NCBI GenBank assembly: GCA_000697055.1
Contig: JNDT01002218.1
Span: 62,001 to 126,000, forward strand
Origin: Saksenaea vasiformis B4078
Lineage: Eukaryota > Mucoromycota > Mucoromycetes > Mucorales > Saksenaeaceae
Direction of reading: 5' to 3'
Length of the DNA: 64,000 bases
This document shows positions 24,143 to 35,249 of the stretch, in pieces; the stretch's first letter is position 1, and every line of letters starts with the position of its first letter. The translations under genes and the position numbers were made by a program. A model generated the notes under the pieces. The model did not search any database, was not told the origin of the DNA, and saw nothing but the letters and a program-made list of their open reading frames with translations.

Positions 24143-24373
24143 CAAGTTACCATTATGTACGCTTTTTTTTTCATCTTTTACTCCTTTTTCTGGTTTCTTT
24201 CCTTTCTACGATGACCGAAAAAGTATGTCAAACCTGACTTTCAAAAAGGTTGCTATCTATTGTCATTACCTATTCAATCCCAGCTAGATAGAGGAACGGT
24301 GTGATTTTTTTTTTATTGTGAGCATACTCGCATGGTCGCTCGTCCCGCCATCCCGCACATTCACTCGTGCCTG

Positions 24374-24414
<41 letters not shown>

Positions 24415-24569
24415 ATGTATGTGCGTGTGTGTGTGTGTGCGCGCGCGCGCGTGCACGCGTGCGTGCGACTGTGTGAGTGTGCGAGTCTGTCTTTGCTCCT
24501 TTTTTTTTTCTGATGCTATAAAAACTCGACTATTCCCATTTTTGATTTGTTACATTTCTTTTTCTTCTT
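24143..24569. other. Intergenic region with long GT/GC microsatellite
   Basis: Upstream region of the C2H2 gene; most of it is taken up by the alternating purine-pyrimidine tract listed separately, followed by a T-rich leader. Confidence 0.6.
24371..24482 (+). repeat. (GT)n / (GC)n alternating tract
   Basis: About 110 bp of nearly uninterrupted alternating purine-pyrimidine: two GT runs broken by ATGTGTATAT, then a GCGCGCGCGC run at about 24439-24450, then mixed GT/GC. It sits about 90-200 bp upstream of the C2H2 start codon. Such tracts can adopt Z-DNA; that is known for the sequence class and is not shown here. Confidence 0.85.
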
Positions 24570-25001
24570 ATGCCTTCCACAAAACGTTCTCGACACGTAC
24601 AACCAAAAATTTTTCAGTGTACTGGCTTTGGTGATTGTCGTATGGTATTTACTCGTAGTGAACATCTGGCTCGACATGCTCGGTAAGGAAAAGAGAGACA
24701 GAGAGAGGCCTCTATCTATTGCCATGTTATTCATTCTTCTTCCTCTTTATTATTATTATTATTTAGTAAACATACAGGAGAAGTATGTGTTTTTTTCTGA
24801 ATACCATGAGGGCTTTCACTAAATGATTGAGCTCTTTTTTTTTCTTCTTATTGTAGAAACCGTTCAAATGTGTTGTTCCCGAATGTGAAAAAATGTTTAG
24901 TCGATTCGATAATATGATGCAGCATACACAAACTCATCGGCCAAAACGAGAGCGACCGAACCTTGCAACACGTTCATCAAGTAGAAAAAGACAACAACAG
25001 C

Positions 25002-25038
<37 letters not shown>

Positions 25039-25303
25039 GCAAGAACACCGGGTTACACATGAACGTTGGTTACCTCCGACTAGAAAACGACGACCGGATC
25101 TGTGCGTCGAGACCAAAGAAGATCACACGTTTTCAGGTGGACTTGTTTCCCCTGTATCCGATGATGACGATATGTGTCATCATAAGCGGCGCCGATTGTC
25201 TGTGGCCGAGCTTTGTAATCCAGTTGAACCCAATATATACTTAACTCACGATGAATTCGAAGCAGTTCAAGCATTTGATCGACTTCGTCAATGTACCCAT
25301 TAA
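24570..25303 (+). CDS. Two-finger C2H2 transcription factor with polyQ
   Basis: Likely sequence-specific DNA-binding regulator of the Msn2/Usv1/Rgm1-like two-finger class. Three exons: 24570-24682, 24767-24782 (only 16 nt) and 24857-25303, about 191 aa. Finger 1 is C-x5-C-x12-H-x3-H ([20 protein letters not shown]); finger 2 is C-x4-C-x12-H-x3-H ([20 protein letters not shown]). They are joined by a classic HTGEKPF linker that straddles the second intron. After the fingers come a basic patch, 17 consecutive Gln codons (mainly CAA), and a serine/acidic C-terminal half with a second basic patch (HHKRRRLS). RSEH and RFDN at the helix tips suggest a G-rich stress-element-like target; this is inference. 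Confidence 0.9.
24992..25042 (+). repeat. CAA/CAG repeat encoding 17 Gln
   Basis: Seventeen in-frame Gln codons, CAA except for CAG at the third and the second-last codon, inside the C2H2 gene. Typical length-variable site in fungal transcription factors. Confidence 0.9.
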
Positions 25304-27159
25304 AAAATAAGGGAAGTCTTTTTTTTTTTTGTACATAACTTAGTTTTTCACCTTTTTGTATTAAAAAACGAAAAAAATTGATACATGCCGACCCCAAATA
25401 TGTCACGCTTGTTTGTGTGAGAAAGCAGCACAATAATGTGATTGGGCACTTGTCTAGTTCCTGCTTTTTTAATCAGACGAGCGACGATCTCCTTTTTGAA
25501 TAATCATGATGATGAGAGAATATACACATTATACAGAAAAAAGGAGGTTATCATGCGGACAATACAAACTTTTAGTTTTGTCTCAAATATCAAAAAGTTA
25601 ATTGTACAACCATCTCCTTTTCTCTGTCATGCGATTCCTTTTAGAACTGGAACCTCACACCACAACCTGAAAGAGTAAACAAACCAGTACGTTGTTGATT
25701 AAGAATTGAACCTGGATCACACTCTTTCTTGCTCCTGATTCGACCATAAGATGATTCTCTCTATTAGAGATGAGATAATCATTCGTATTATTCTTCTTTC
25801 GGTACACTAACCGATCTAATCCCGTTCATTTGAAACTCGGTGTTCCCAGGAACTTATCTATTTCAAAAGAAAATCCCAATTTCCCACCAGGGGCGGAGAG
25901 GCTTTGTACTATTTCCGGTGCGTCGGTGTCACCCGATCGTAGACTTATCATTGGCAATTGAACGTTCCAATCTTCCGACCAAAAAAGAAAAACTTGACAA
26001 GAACCGCCGTACATGTGCCTAGATAAAGGACCCAGACCATCCCAAAGAGACCATCGTTTATCAATTTGCCATTCTATGAAAGTGAAAGAGTTTTTACTGT
26101 CAATTAGGAAATATGTATCTTGTCAAAGTCCTCCCTCCCCCTTTTGTTCAGGTACTTTACCTTTCAGGGATGGTTCGACCCGCTATGTCTTTAACAATAA
26201 TTTTCTTGTGGGTTGAACTCGTATAACGTCTCTTTAGCACCAACTTAAAAAGCGCAGACCACATGTTGATAAAGTTTATATTTTCTTCCTCGGATATTAC
26301 TATCCGTCTGAATAGAATGACGATGGTTAAACCGCGCGTGATGAGTTCCATCCTTCTTGCACTGGGAATGAAATAATGCTAGTAGACGCAAAATGATTTG
26401 TTAAGTCTCAGTCAATTGAATTAGAAACAGGCTGAGGGACGCTTCATCGCCGTGACTACAAAGTGTTCAGCCATGTGAATAACATACCTACGTTCCCAGC
26501 GTTGCTTGTCAAGTCCATTTATGGCATTGCGTACTGCAAGTGTCAATGTCCCCTGAACAACCTGGCTTGATACGCACCTTGCTATCCCTTGACTTAACTT
26601 AGTCAAATACTTTGAAATTGACAATCAAATCTCTGTATAGTATAGCTTGCATTGACAGGGTACATACTTAGCATAACGGAACGTGTTTTTTTTTTGCTTC
26701 CCTTTGCAGATCATCGCAGTAACAGAACATTAAAAAAGTTTGACCGCCGCTCGAATGCCTCCCTTTTGAATTTGTTCCTCCCGCATGAAATCCTTGGACC
26801 CCAGGCAAAAAAAATTGTCTCTTATCTCGAGTACCACTTTCAATCAAATACATGCCTCATGCATTCCAATTATCAGATCTTTCACTATGCTAAATCTTTT
26901 TATTTATTTCTGCTGATATTCTTCACACAAAATGACGTGATTTCTTATCATCACAGCTTATCAATAGGACAAATAGTCTTATATATCATTATAGGTTGAA
27001 TGAATGAATGAGTGAATGAGTGTGCGTTCGTATTTGGCGAAATTTCTGCCCATAGCGGAAACAGAAATAAAAAAGATTAACGAAAAGCAGCAAAGCGTTC
27101 TCATGCTCCGCAAGTGGGCGTGTCTTTGTGTCGGAAGGTAAATACTTTTCTTCATTGTC
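25304..27159. other. Intergenic region, nothing recognised
   Basis: 1.86 kb. Begins with the T-rich 3' region of the C2H2 gene. Contains a GAAT/GAGT direct repeat near 26998-27022. No gene model with believable protein character could be built. Confidence 0.4.
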
Positions 27160-28258
27160 ATGTCTGAGCAATCTTGCGACACGTCGGTGGAGGTCCGTCA
27201 TCTCAATTTTGACTACGGAGGACCTGCAATTTTGCAGGACCTTTCGCTTCAGTTGAAACCCGGCAGCCGCTGTATTCTGGTGGGGGCTAATGGCGCAGGC
27301 AAAACGACATTGCTGCGCATTCTAGCTGGAAAACGGTTGGTGAAAGGCGATGTGAAAGTACTTGGAAAGAGTGCATTTCTCGACGCACCCAAGGTAAAAA
27401 ACATACCTTTGTTGTTCTTCTTCTTCCTATTGATAGCATGTGAACAACAAAGGGCGTCACCTATCTTGGCACAGAATGGGCAAACAACCCAGTGGTGCGC
27501 TCGGACTTGACAGTGGAGTACTTGTTGCGCAGTATGGGAAGTTCACGATGGCCAGAGCGTACACAACGTTTGCTACAAGTGCTGGATGTAGATATAACAT
27601 GGCGATTACACCAAGTATCGGATGGTACAGATAGACAGATCTATCGATCCTCGAGCTGATTGATAGCATGTAGGTCAACGTCGTCGTGTGCAACTTGTTA
27701 TGGGCTTGCTGCAGCCCTGGCAACTTCTGCTACTAGATGAAGTCACGGTAGATCTCGATGTTCTCGTCCGCGCCGATTTCCTCGACTTTCTCAGGGAAGA
27801 GACGGATGGACGTGGTGCAACGATTGTTAGTAAAGAAAAAATAGGATCTTGATTCATCTTGATTTGTGTACTCACGCTTCTTGTTGTTAGATCTATGCCA
27901 CTCATATTTTCGACGGTAAAAATGGAAGTTTGATAAATTCATTGTGCATTGATCCGTTACTATAGGTATTGGTACATGGCCTACACACGTAGCCCATGTG
28001 GCTGACGGTACTGTTCTCTCTCTCAACGATATGAAGCACTTTGAAGAACTGGATCGCATCAAGGAGTACCACCGCAGTCATGGGATCTTGGATTCTCCGC
28101 TCCTTATTCTCTGTTACAAATGGTTGCGGGACGATCGACAACGCCAGTTGAATGTAAAGCAGATTGATCCCTCAACTGGCCAGCCGCATACCAAATGGGA
28201 CGATTTAAGCCAGGATATGCGCACTTATGGTGACAAGTACTTCAATTACTGGAAATAA
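27160..28258 (+). CDS. CAF16: CAF16-type ABC ATPase
   Basis: Soluble ABC-type ATPase of the CAF16 group, linked in yeast to the CCR4-NOT complex; it has one nucleotide-binding domain and no membrane segment. Five exons: 27160-27393, 27453-27624, 27674-27825, 27891-27915 (25 nt) and 27966-28258, about 291 aa against 289 in yeast. Walker [10 protein letters not shown], signature [11 protein letters not shown] (split by an intron after DG), Walker [13 protein letters not shown], and the switch His in IYATHIFDG. Typical subfamily features are the EWANN...[10 protein letters not shown] insertion and the C-terminal extension [14 protein letters not shown]. Ser replaced by Asp in the LSGGQ-type signature (VSDGQ) is usual for this subfamily. 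Confidence 0.94.
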
Positions 28259-28398
28259 AGCGCTGACGTTAGCCTTATTTTTTTTCTTTTTTCATATCCC
28301 AATTTTCATATGGGTTGGTGACACGAAGTTGACAGGAATCTCTTGGTTCTTTTCTTCTTAGCTTCTTCTTCCTCTTTCTCTCTTTTGTTTTTGAATCA

Positions 28399-30030
28399 AT
28401 GGCGCCGGACATGGAGACACGTTTGGCCAAATGGGTGCGACATTCCCATCTCCCGCCATCACTACAACCTGCTTTAATGACGGCCCTGAAAGCCTATGGT
28501 CTAGGTTGGAGTATGACGACACTTCCGCTTCTCGTCGGATTGGCTCTCAAGGTTGTCAGCGCCAAGCAAGGCGCACCACAAAAGCGCTTTCTTCTTGAGT
28601 TGCGGCGCGTGCTTGTAAAAAGTGTATCGCAGAATGGTTTGCCGTATCTACTTGCAGGCGCCTTGGCTGGTCATCGTTTTTTATCCTATGCATTGAATCA
28701 TTCTATTCGTGTCGCGACAAAGAATTCCACCGAGAAACCGAAAACGAGGGTTAGTCAGCGCGCGGCCATTTTCTTATCCGCCGCATTGACCATGTTCACG
28801 GTCCGTCGAGCATTTCCAAATACCAAAACTTTGGATTTGACTTTCTTTTCCCTTGTCCGAGGCTTGGATGTGTTTGCTCATCGCGCTTATGAATCATCCG
28901 TTATACGAAAACACGTCCCGCCTTGGATGCTTGACTACGGTAGCGTGGGCGTATTTACTATTGCATGCACGGAAATTATGTTTTCCTGGTTCTACGAACC
29001 CGCCCGTTTACCAAAGTAAAAAAAACAAAAACAAAAACAAAAAAGGAAAAGGAAAAGGGGGAGAAGAAGAAGAAAGAGAATATGAGCTAATTTTTTTCTT
29101 TTTTTTTTTCCGTTAGATCGTATGCCAGCTGGATTACCAAAATGGCAGATATGAATCCCCGTCTTTTAGAGGCGCTTCGTGCGATACGGAGCAAAGAATG
29201 GATTTACGGCGTAAGGACTCCTAAGCAAAAAAGTCGAAAGCGATTTAACGCCAAGATATAGAAAGATACGGGTATGGCCCATATTCTAGGTGATTACTGT
29301 GTAGAGCTTGGACTTTCTCCTGAGCTGGGTGACCCTATCAATGGCCGCATTCCCTGTCGGCTCGTCCATCCAGGACATACCTGCGAAACCAATGGTACCA
29401 GCCGATTTATCAAAGGGTTTATTCAGATTTTCCCAGTAAGACGTTGGCGTAAACTTTTTCATCATCTCGTCTAAAATAACATGTTAGTTATACCTTGCTG
29501 TTCATTTAGTCCCACCTGTACTCTTCCGACCCTCACAGTTGCGGAATGCACCTCTGAGCAGTCTGTTACGTATCTTGAAAGCATCGATTCGGTCTTCGAC
29601 ATTTTTAGCTGCATTTATTACGATCATATGGTACTCTGTTTGTCTTGTACGAACACGCATAGGGCATCAGTTACTTGGCGTCAATCAGACAAGACTAGAT
29701 GACACACTTGCGCCCCTGATGGGTTCGGCACTTTGTGGACTGTCGTTATTAATTGAGACAAGGCACCGCCGCGGAGAAATGGCTTTGTATGTTGTTCCTC
29801 GAGCGCTCTATTCTTTTACGGAACGCTTACTCGGACCACTTCAACGTGGACGTTGGTGGGAATCCATGGGTGCTGAGGCTGCGGAAACCCTTACTTTTGC
29901 ATTTTCGGCAATGGTTGTCCTGGAGGCTATATACAAGGACAACACCAGTATTCGTTCTTCTATACGGGGACTTTTATCATGGATAATGAAGGACGAGCTC
30001 AAGACAAAAGAAAACCAAGACACATTATAA
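28399..30030 (+). CDS. TMEM135-like integral membrane protein
   Basis: Multi-pass membrane protein resembling TMEM135, a protein linked in animals to peroxisomes and mitochondrial dynamics. Four exons: 28399-29015, 29117-29210, 29262-29435 and 29488-30030, about 475 aa. The family-typical central motif reads HPGHTCETNGTSRFIKGFIQ followed by IFPLYLAVHLVPPVLFRP across the last intron; a nearer AG at 29509 would break the frame, so AG 29487 was chosen. Several hydrophobic segments are seen (around residues 36-50, 85-95, 125-140, and in the C-terminal third). Fungal members are uncharacterised; function is inferred only from the family. Confidence 0.8.
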
Positions 30031-30652
30031 TACACGTGATGATGTTTGTTTTCCAACCCCACGAGAACTTACATCCTGGAACTTTTGAATCTGTGTCGCT
30101 TTGGAAGCATCCAGGGGATCGCGTGACCCTGTTCCATCCATTTTTGAATGGCGCAAGGAAAAGAAGAAAAAAAAAGTTGTGTGGCTTTCCCCCAACAGCG
30201 GCCCCCCTCTTCTCATTTCCCTTCCCCACAAATATTGTATTTTCTTTTTCTTTTTTTCCTACAGTTTTCTGTAGCCATGGATACATGATGAGAGAAGAGA
30301 ATGAAGAGAGAGAGAGAGAGAAAGAGAGAGGAAAAAGAAAGAAGAAGAAAGAGTTGCCTAGTGAGTTGCTATGTAAAAGGATCGTTAGTGAAGGATTATC
30401 TATCCATTTCGGTCTGTTTCTGTGAGATCCTTAAGTTTCCTCCACATACGAAACTCCGCATCCTCTCTTTTTATAGGAAGAACTCACTGTACCTTTTTTT
30501 TTTTTTTTTTTTTTTCCTTTTTTTTTAAGAGCCCCTTTTCCTTTTTTTTTTTTTTTTTTTTTTCCTCTTTTTATAATAGCCGCTTCTAACTTTTTTTCTT
30601 TCTTTCTATTATAATTTTTTTTCTTTCTTTATTTCCTTCTTTTGTTTCTAGT
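30031..30652. promoter_or_regulatory. Intergenic region with homopolymer T tracts
   Basis: 622 bp. Holds a GA-rich purine run at 30287-30352, then long T tracts at about 30496-30515 and 30542-30563 and further T/C runs up to 30648, just before the start codon of the one-finger C2H2 gene. Poly(dA:dT) tracts of this kind exclude nucleosomes in fungal promoters; promoter role is inferred. Confidence 0.55.
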
Positions 30653-31399
30653 ATGTCTTCGTCACTTACGTTCCAGTTGCGTGAACAAAAGGACAAGCTT
30701 AGCGTCCCCATCAACTTACCTTCACCACCTAATTCATCTTGTGGTGATGAAGCCAAGGATTCACATGAACGTCAGCCGACGATAGGCACTAGTCTTAAAG
30801 ACGAGTCGTTGCTAGCTAACCTTCGCAGAGACTCATTACCTACTCATTTCAGTGCTTTGACGCTTCAACACTTTTCCACGTCGCTCCCTGAAAATTATAC
30901 GATCGACCATTCGTCGCCTATCCCTATTCACTCTCTTCGTCGACCTTCGCATTCTCCCCGTCCAGAATCACCTTTACTTGGTCCAGTATCAACTGCTACT
31001 GCTGCTGCTACTGGTGGTCGTACGATCCGTCATCGTCGGCCTTCCGAGGCTATTCGAAAGAGCCGTGTATTATCTGAATCACCTAAAAACATCAATCAGA
31101 CCCATCGTTGTGAGGAATGCGGCAAGGTCTATAAACATCCCAATTGTTTGGCAAAGCATCGATGGGAACATTCTGAAGAGTGGGAACTGACAAGTAAGCT
31201 GTTGCTTACCAAACATCAGCAGGTTCAGATGTTGGAAGCCGCTGCCATCCTAGTCAGTATGGATGCAAAACGCCAGTCAGAGGAAGAAGATCAAGAAAAT
31301 GACGATATTTCTATTGACATGGATCAAGACGATGATGATGATAATCTGTCTATTGCCTCGAATGCTTCGTCTCCATCCATTTTCCATGCCGACGACTAA
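30653..31399 (+). CDS. Single-finger C2H2 protein
   Basis: Single-exon gene for a 248-aa nuclear-type protein, probably a transcription regulator. The only domain is one C2H2 finger, C-x2-C-x12-H-x3-H, at about residues 152-172 (CEECGKVYKHPNCLAKHRWE). It is preceded by a Ser/Pro-rich region with short basic patches (RTIRHRRPSEAIRKSR) and an alanine/threonine run, and followed by SKLLLTKHQQVQMLEAAAIL and a very acidic tail (DMDQDDDDDN). The finger and the following KLLLTKHQQVQMLEAAAIL helix are the pattern of a conserved fungal protein group. Target unknown. Confidence 0.88.
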   Translation: MSSSLTFQLREQKDKLSVPINLPSPPNSSCGDEAKDSHERQPTIGTSLKDESLLANLRRDSLPTHFSALTLQHFSTSLPENYTIDHSSPIPIHSLRRPSHSPRPESPLLGPVSTATAAATGGRTIRHRRPSEAIRKSRVLSESPKNINQTHRCEECGKVYKHPNCLAKHRWEHSEEWELTSKLLLTKHQQVQMLEAAAILVSMDAKRQSEEEDQENDDISIDMDQDDDDDNLSIASNASSPSIFHADD

Positions 31400-31713
31400 A
31401 AAAATTCAAAAAGCATCTCTCTTTCTTTCCTTCTCTCATATCTATATATTGAGACAACATCTATCCCCTTATCTTTCCTTGTAAATCAACTCTCTTATTT
31501 CTTGTTTGTTTTCTCTCTCTCTCTCTTCGCTGTAATGACCAACTAAACCTAAAAAAAAACAAAAACAAAATTGAACATGGCGTTGGTTTTCAAAAAGTTT
31601 GTGCAACACTGCAATTTCGACTTATTCCTTTTTCTTCCTTTTTATCTTTTTTTCTTCTTTCTACTTTTCCGTTACGATTCCGCTGAATCAGAAAACATTA
31701 AGAGACTACGACC
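31400..31713. other. Short intergenic region
   Basis: Pyrimidine-rich 3' and promoter sequence between the one-finger C2H2 gene and the attractin-like gene; CT repeats near 31514-31529. No gene. Confidence 0.5.
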
Positions 31714-32123
31714 ATGACAAGGGTCTTGCAGCTTGTTTTCACTATTGGCTCCATTCTGCTTGCCTCTATTCATGCTGCAAATGCTTATCATGTCATACCC
31801 AGTCTCTCCTCATCATTGTATAATCAAGTTGACCTCATGACATGTTCAGACCATCAAACTCTTTCTGCCACTACTCTTCCCGAGATGCTGACACTAACGA
31901 ACTACAGGCAGGTAAAAAAGAAAAAAGAAAAATGAAGAAGAATTGCCTAAGTGGATGCGTGTACTAAAACAAGGATGCCCACAAATAGTAACAAAATACC
32001 CTGCCAATGGACAATTACTGCGCTGAACCCGAATAGTCTCATAAAAGTTTCATTTAATTACTTCGATCTAGCATGTGGGTACGTATTTCTTTTTTTTTTG
32101 TTTTATCTTTTTCATTCAGGAGT

Positions 32124-32162
<39 letters not shown>

Positions 32163-35100
32163 GTATAACATACAAACCAAAAAAAAAAGATATGATTTCT
32201 TGATGATCTATGATGGGCAAGATACTTCGTCTACAGTACTTGCCAAACTCTGTGGAAAACGCGACGGTTACAATGATACCATCATTTCCAGCACATCTTC
32301 GTCATTAACACTCAAGCTAACGGCTGCGGAAACAAATTACATGAAGACTTTTCAAGCAACCTATTCAGCCATTGGTTAGAGAAGGATCCATTGATCTTTG
32401 CATGGGGATGGGGCTCATGTATTATATCTCTAGATCATTGCGAGGCTTGTGAATTATTTGATCACGGAAAATGCAAAAATGGAACGTGTACGTGCGAGAC
32501 AGGCTACACGGGTTCAACCTGTGCACAAGGTGAATCAACTCAATTTGCTAAGATGCTTGATTAACGCATGCAACAGTTGCGAGCCACGGGAAGAATGAGT
32601 TCACCGCACGTAGTCGTCATGCGGCCGTGTACTATGAAAAACATGACAGTATGATTGTTTCTGGTGGCATCACTTTGAATGGCCTGGCAACTCCCAGTTT
32701 ACTAGAGTTCCATTTTGGTAAGCAGGGAAAAAATGAGCAGAGAGCATCTCATTTTCTTGTGTCGATGCCCGTCTTCAGATCTTTCATAGTAAACCATATC
32801 CTTTCAATTAGCCAATATGAGTTGGACAGTTCCTCCTGACCGCTCACCTACACGACCAACACCACGTTATGGTCAAACGCTCTTTTTCTACAATCATTCC
32901 ATCTATGCTTATGGTGGTCAGACAGTTTTGGGTATAGAACTCAATGATTTATGGAGACTCGATCCAGGTAGGACAATTTAAAAAAAAGTGAATTCATCAT
33001 CTTTTTTTTTTTTTTGTTAATCAAAAAAGTATCCAGTGTCTTGGAATTGGACCAAAGTGAGTTATGTCAACAGACCGCCACCACTGCTTGTTCAACCCAC
33101 ATCAACCGCTGTAACATTAAAAAACCAATCCACCTATCTCTTTGTATTTGGTGGTTATCGTTCCGACCCGTCCGTCAATTCCTACATATCGCGCAGCATC
33201 TATGTTCTCGACATGGGTAAGTCATACCTGCTTGTGGCCCTTTTTTTTTTTTTTTGCTTATATAGGAGATGTAGCTACTCTGACTTGGAACAGCGATCTC
33301 CGCCAGAACAGTGTCGGCGCCGTTGCTGCGACAGGTGTCTACCATGATGAAACGGATTCAATTTATTATTTTGGCGGTCGACGTGAGAATGGAGATAATT
33401 GTATCTTTCAATACCATATACCTAGTGGCCTATGGTTTCTTGGACAGATTCAGCAGATGTACAATGGACGTATCTATGGTACAGTCGCTATGGTAAATGA
33501 CCATTCGGCGGTGTTTGTTGGAGGTCAGCGTCCAAACGATAGTAACGTGGACGAGCGGCATAACAATATTTGTTTTTATGCCGATCGAGACATTTACGAT
33601 TTTGGTAAAAAAAAAAAAGAAAGGTAGTTGCTTTACTTCTCATAACCCCTTGAACTTTTAGCATGTGGAACATGGACAAAGGATGAGACAATCCATGGAT
33701 TAACCAAACCTGGTCAAGAAAGAATGGGTCATTCAATGATTGTCAGGGATCGTACGGCCTGGGTACTCGGTGGATTCAACGGTTTTGACTTGGGAGACAT
33801 GTACAGTTTTCCTCTCCCGTCAACCAATACAAATCAGACTGAACTAGCTCAATGCAAAGGTAACGTAAGAGAGAAAAAAAATTAAGGCCAACTACTTTTT
33901 TTTTTGATCTGATGGATGGATCTGTTGTCTAGCTATCCGATGGTGCAGCAATTACAACGATTGTGAAGGTAAAAGAAAAAAAAGAAACCGTTTTTATATC
34001 CGAATGACTTCATTTTCAAAAAGATTGTCTGCTTCGACCTTATTGTTCCTACTGTGATGACATGTGCGTTTTTGACACTGTCAAAGCCGATATAGCCATA
34101 CCTGTCTCGGGCACATGTCAGGAAGCGATCAAAACAAATCCGCACAGCGCACTTGAAACAGATTCGTGCCCATTTCGTAAGTCAGACCCCTGTAGATGCC
34201 ATTGCATTGAACGCTTTTTGAAATTTTTTAATTTCTAGGTCATTCGTTGGCTCTTAATCAGACATTTTATGGATTGCTTCCCTCCGGCAAATCCATGAAC
34301 TTTAAGACATTTATTGATCAGCCCGACGTTGATATTTATTTCTCTATTTTACCGGCGGATCCGAACGCGACGATTTATTTCAAAACGTTAAACATTTGGC
34401 AAGGTAGTAACAATGTCTATATCCAACCTATTATTTTTCAAGAAAACGGCAACATCGACTTGTCTTTCAACATGAGCCAACTTACTAACCGATCGAAGCG
34501 AGCCATTGAGCCACTGAGTGGCTCTAGTCCACGTGTTCAGTTTCCTGCTCTTGATCGCCGCCGCTTTAGCGGCTACTATGTCTACCGTCTTTACACAGAA
34601 AACAATAATCAACTAAACGGTACACATCTTCAGTTTAGCTTGACGATCGACACGATACCCACTGCCGTCAACCGTACACGGCCGGAAGACTCGTTTGTCA
34701 ACCCCAGCCGTACGGCCACGATTGTCACCATCGTTATATTTGTTGTCTTCGGTATGCTGCTGCTAGTCATTGGCATGGCTTTTGGTCGGTCCTGGTTTCA
34801 ATGGTGTGTCCGTCGACGAAGACAGGGCCAGGTCGGTGCCGAATCTGATATAGCAATGGATGGTGCAGCACCACAGGATGCAGTGCCGCTATCTTCTGTG
34901 TATCATGTTCTTGTGAATAACTCGCATCAACATACACTGCCGCTTGATAACCGAGAAGTCCAAGTAAGAAAGAGAGAGAGAAAGAAAACATCTTTTAATT
35001 CATGGTCCATTCAACTCATGTTTACCTCTCTCCATTTTTTTATTAAATTAGCCTTTGTCTGTTCAACGTTATCATCGGGAGAATGATCCGTCGTCGTCGC

Positions 35101-35249
35101 AAAATATGTATTTATTGCAGTATGCTATTGCACTTCCGACTTCCCCTTCCCAAGGTCAAGAGAGCCATGTGCTTCCAAGGATTGTTATTGGCTCTACGTT
35201 AGCACAACAGATACCAGATGAGGAATCTGTGGGGAATAAAACAATCTAA
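31714..35249 (+). CDS. Attractin/MEGF8-like kelch membrane protein
   Basis: Type I membrane protein of about 900 aa with the domain order of attractins: signal peptide (residues 1-22, RVLQLVFTIGSILLASIHA), CUB-like region (IPCQWTITALNP..., YDFLMIYDGQDT), one EGF-like module (CELFDHGKCKNGTCTCETGY), six or so kelch blades (VFGGYRSDPSV, YYFGGRRENG, VFVGGQRPND, VLGGFNGFD), a PSI-like Cys cluster (CLLRPYCSYCDDMC), a transmembrane helix near the end (VTIVIFVVFGMLLLVIGMAF) and a cytosolic tail. Exons 2-13: 31974-32078, 32190-32374, 32434-32529, 32577-32717, 32812-32967, 33037-33216, 33266-33604, 33662-33859, 33933-33968, 34024-34176, 34239-34963, 35052-35249. The exon 1 end is unresolved: the obvious donor at 31912 leaves the wrong phase. 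Ligand unknown. Confidence 0.85.
32127..32156 (+). repeat. (AT)n microsatellite in intron
   Basis: About 15 AT units inside the second intron of the attractin-like gene, flanked by T-rich and A-rich sequence. Confidence 0.85.

Noticed and set aside
24991..25042. CRISPR-like or tandem array at the CAA repeat
   Set aside because: It is a simple trinucleotide repeat inside a coding exon with no spacers.
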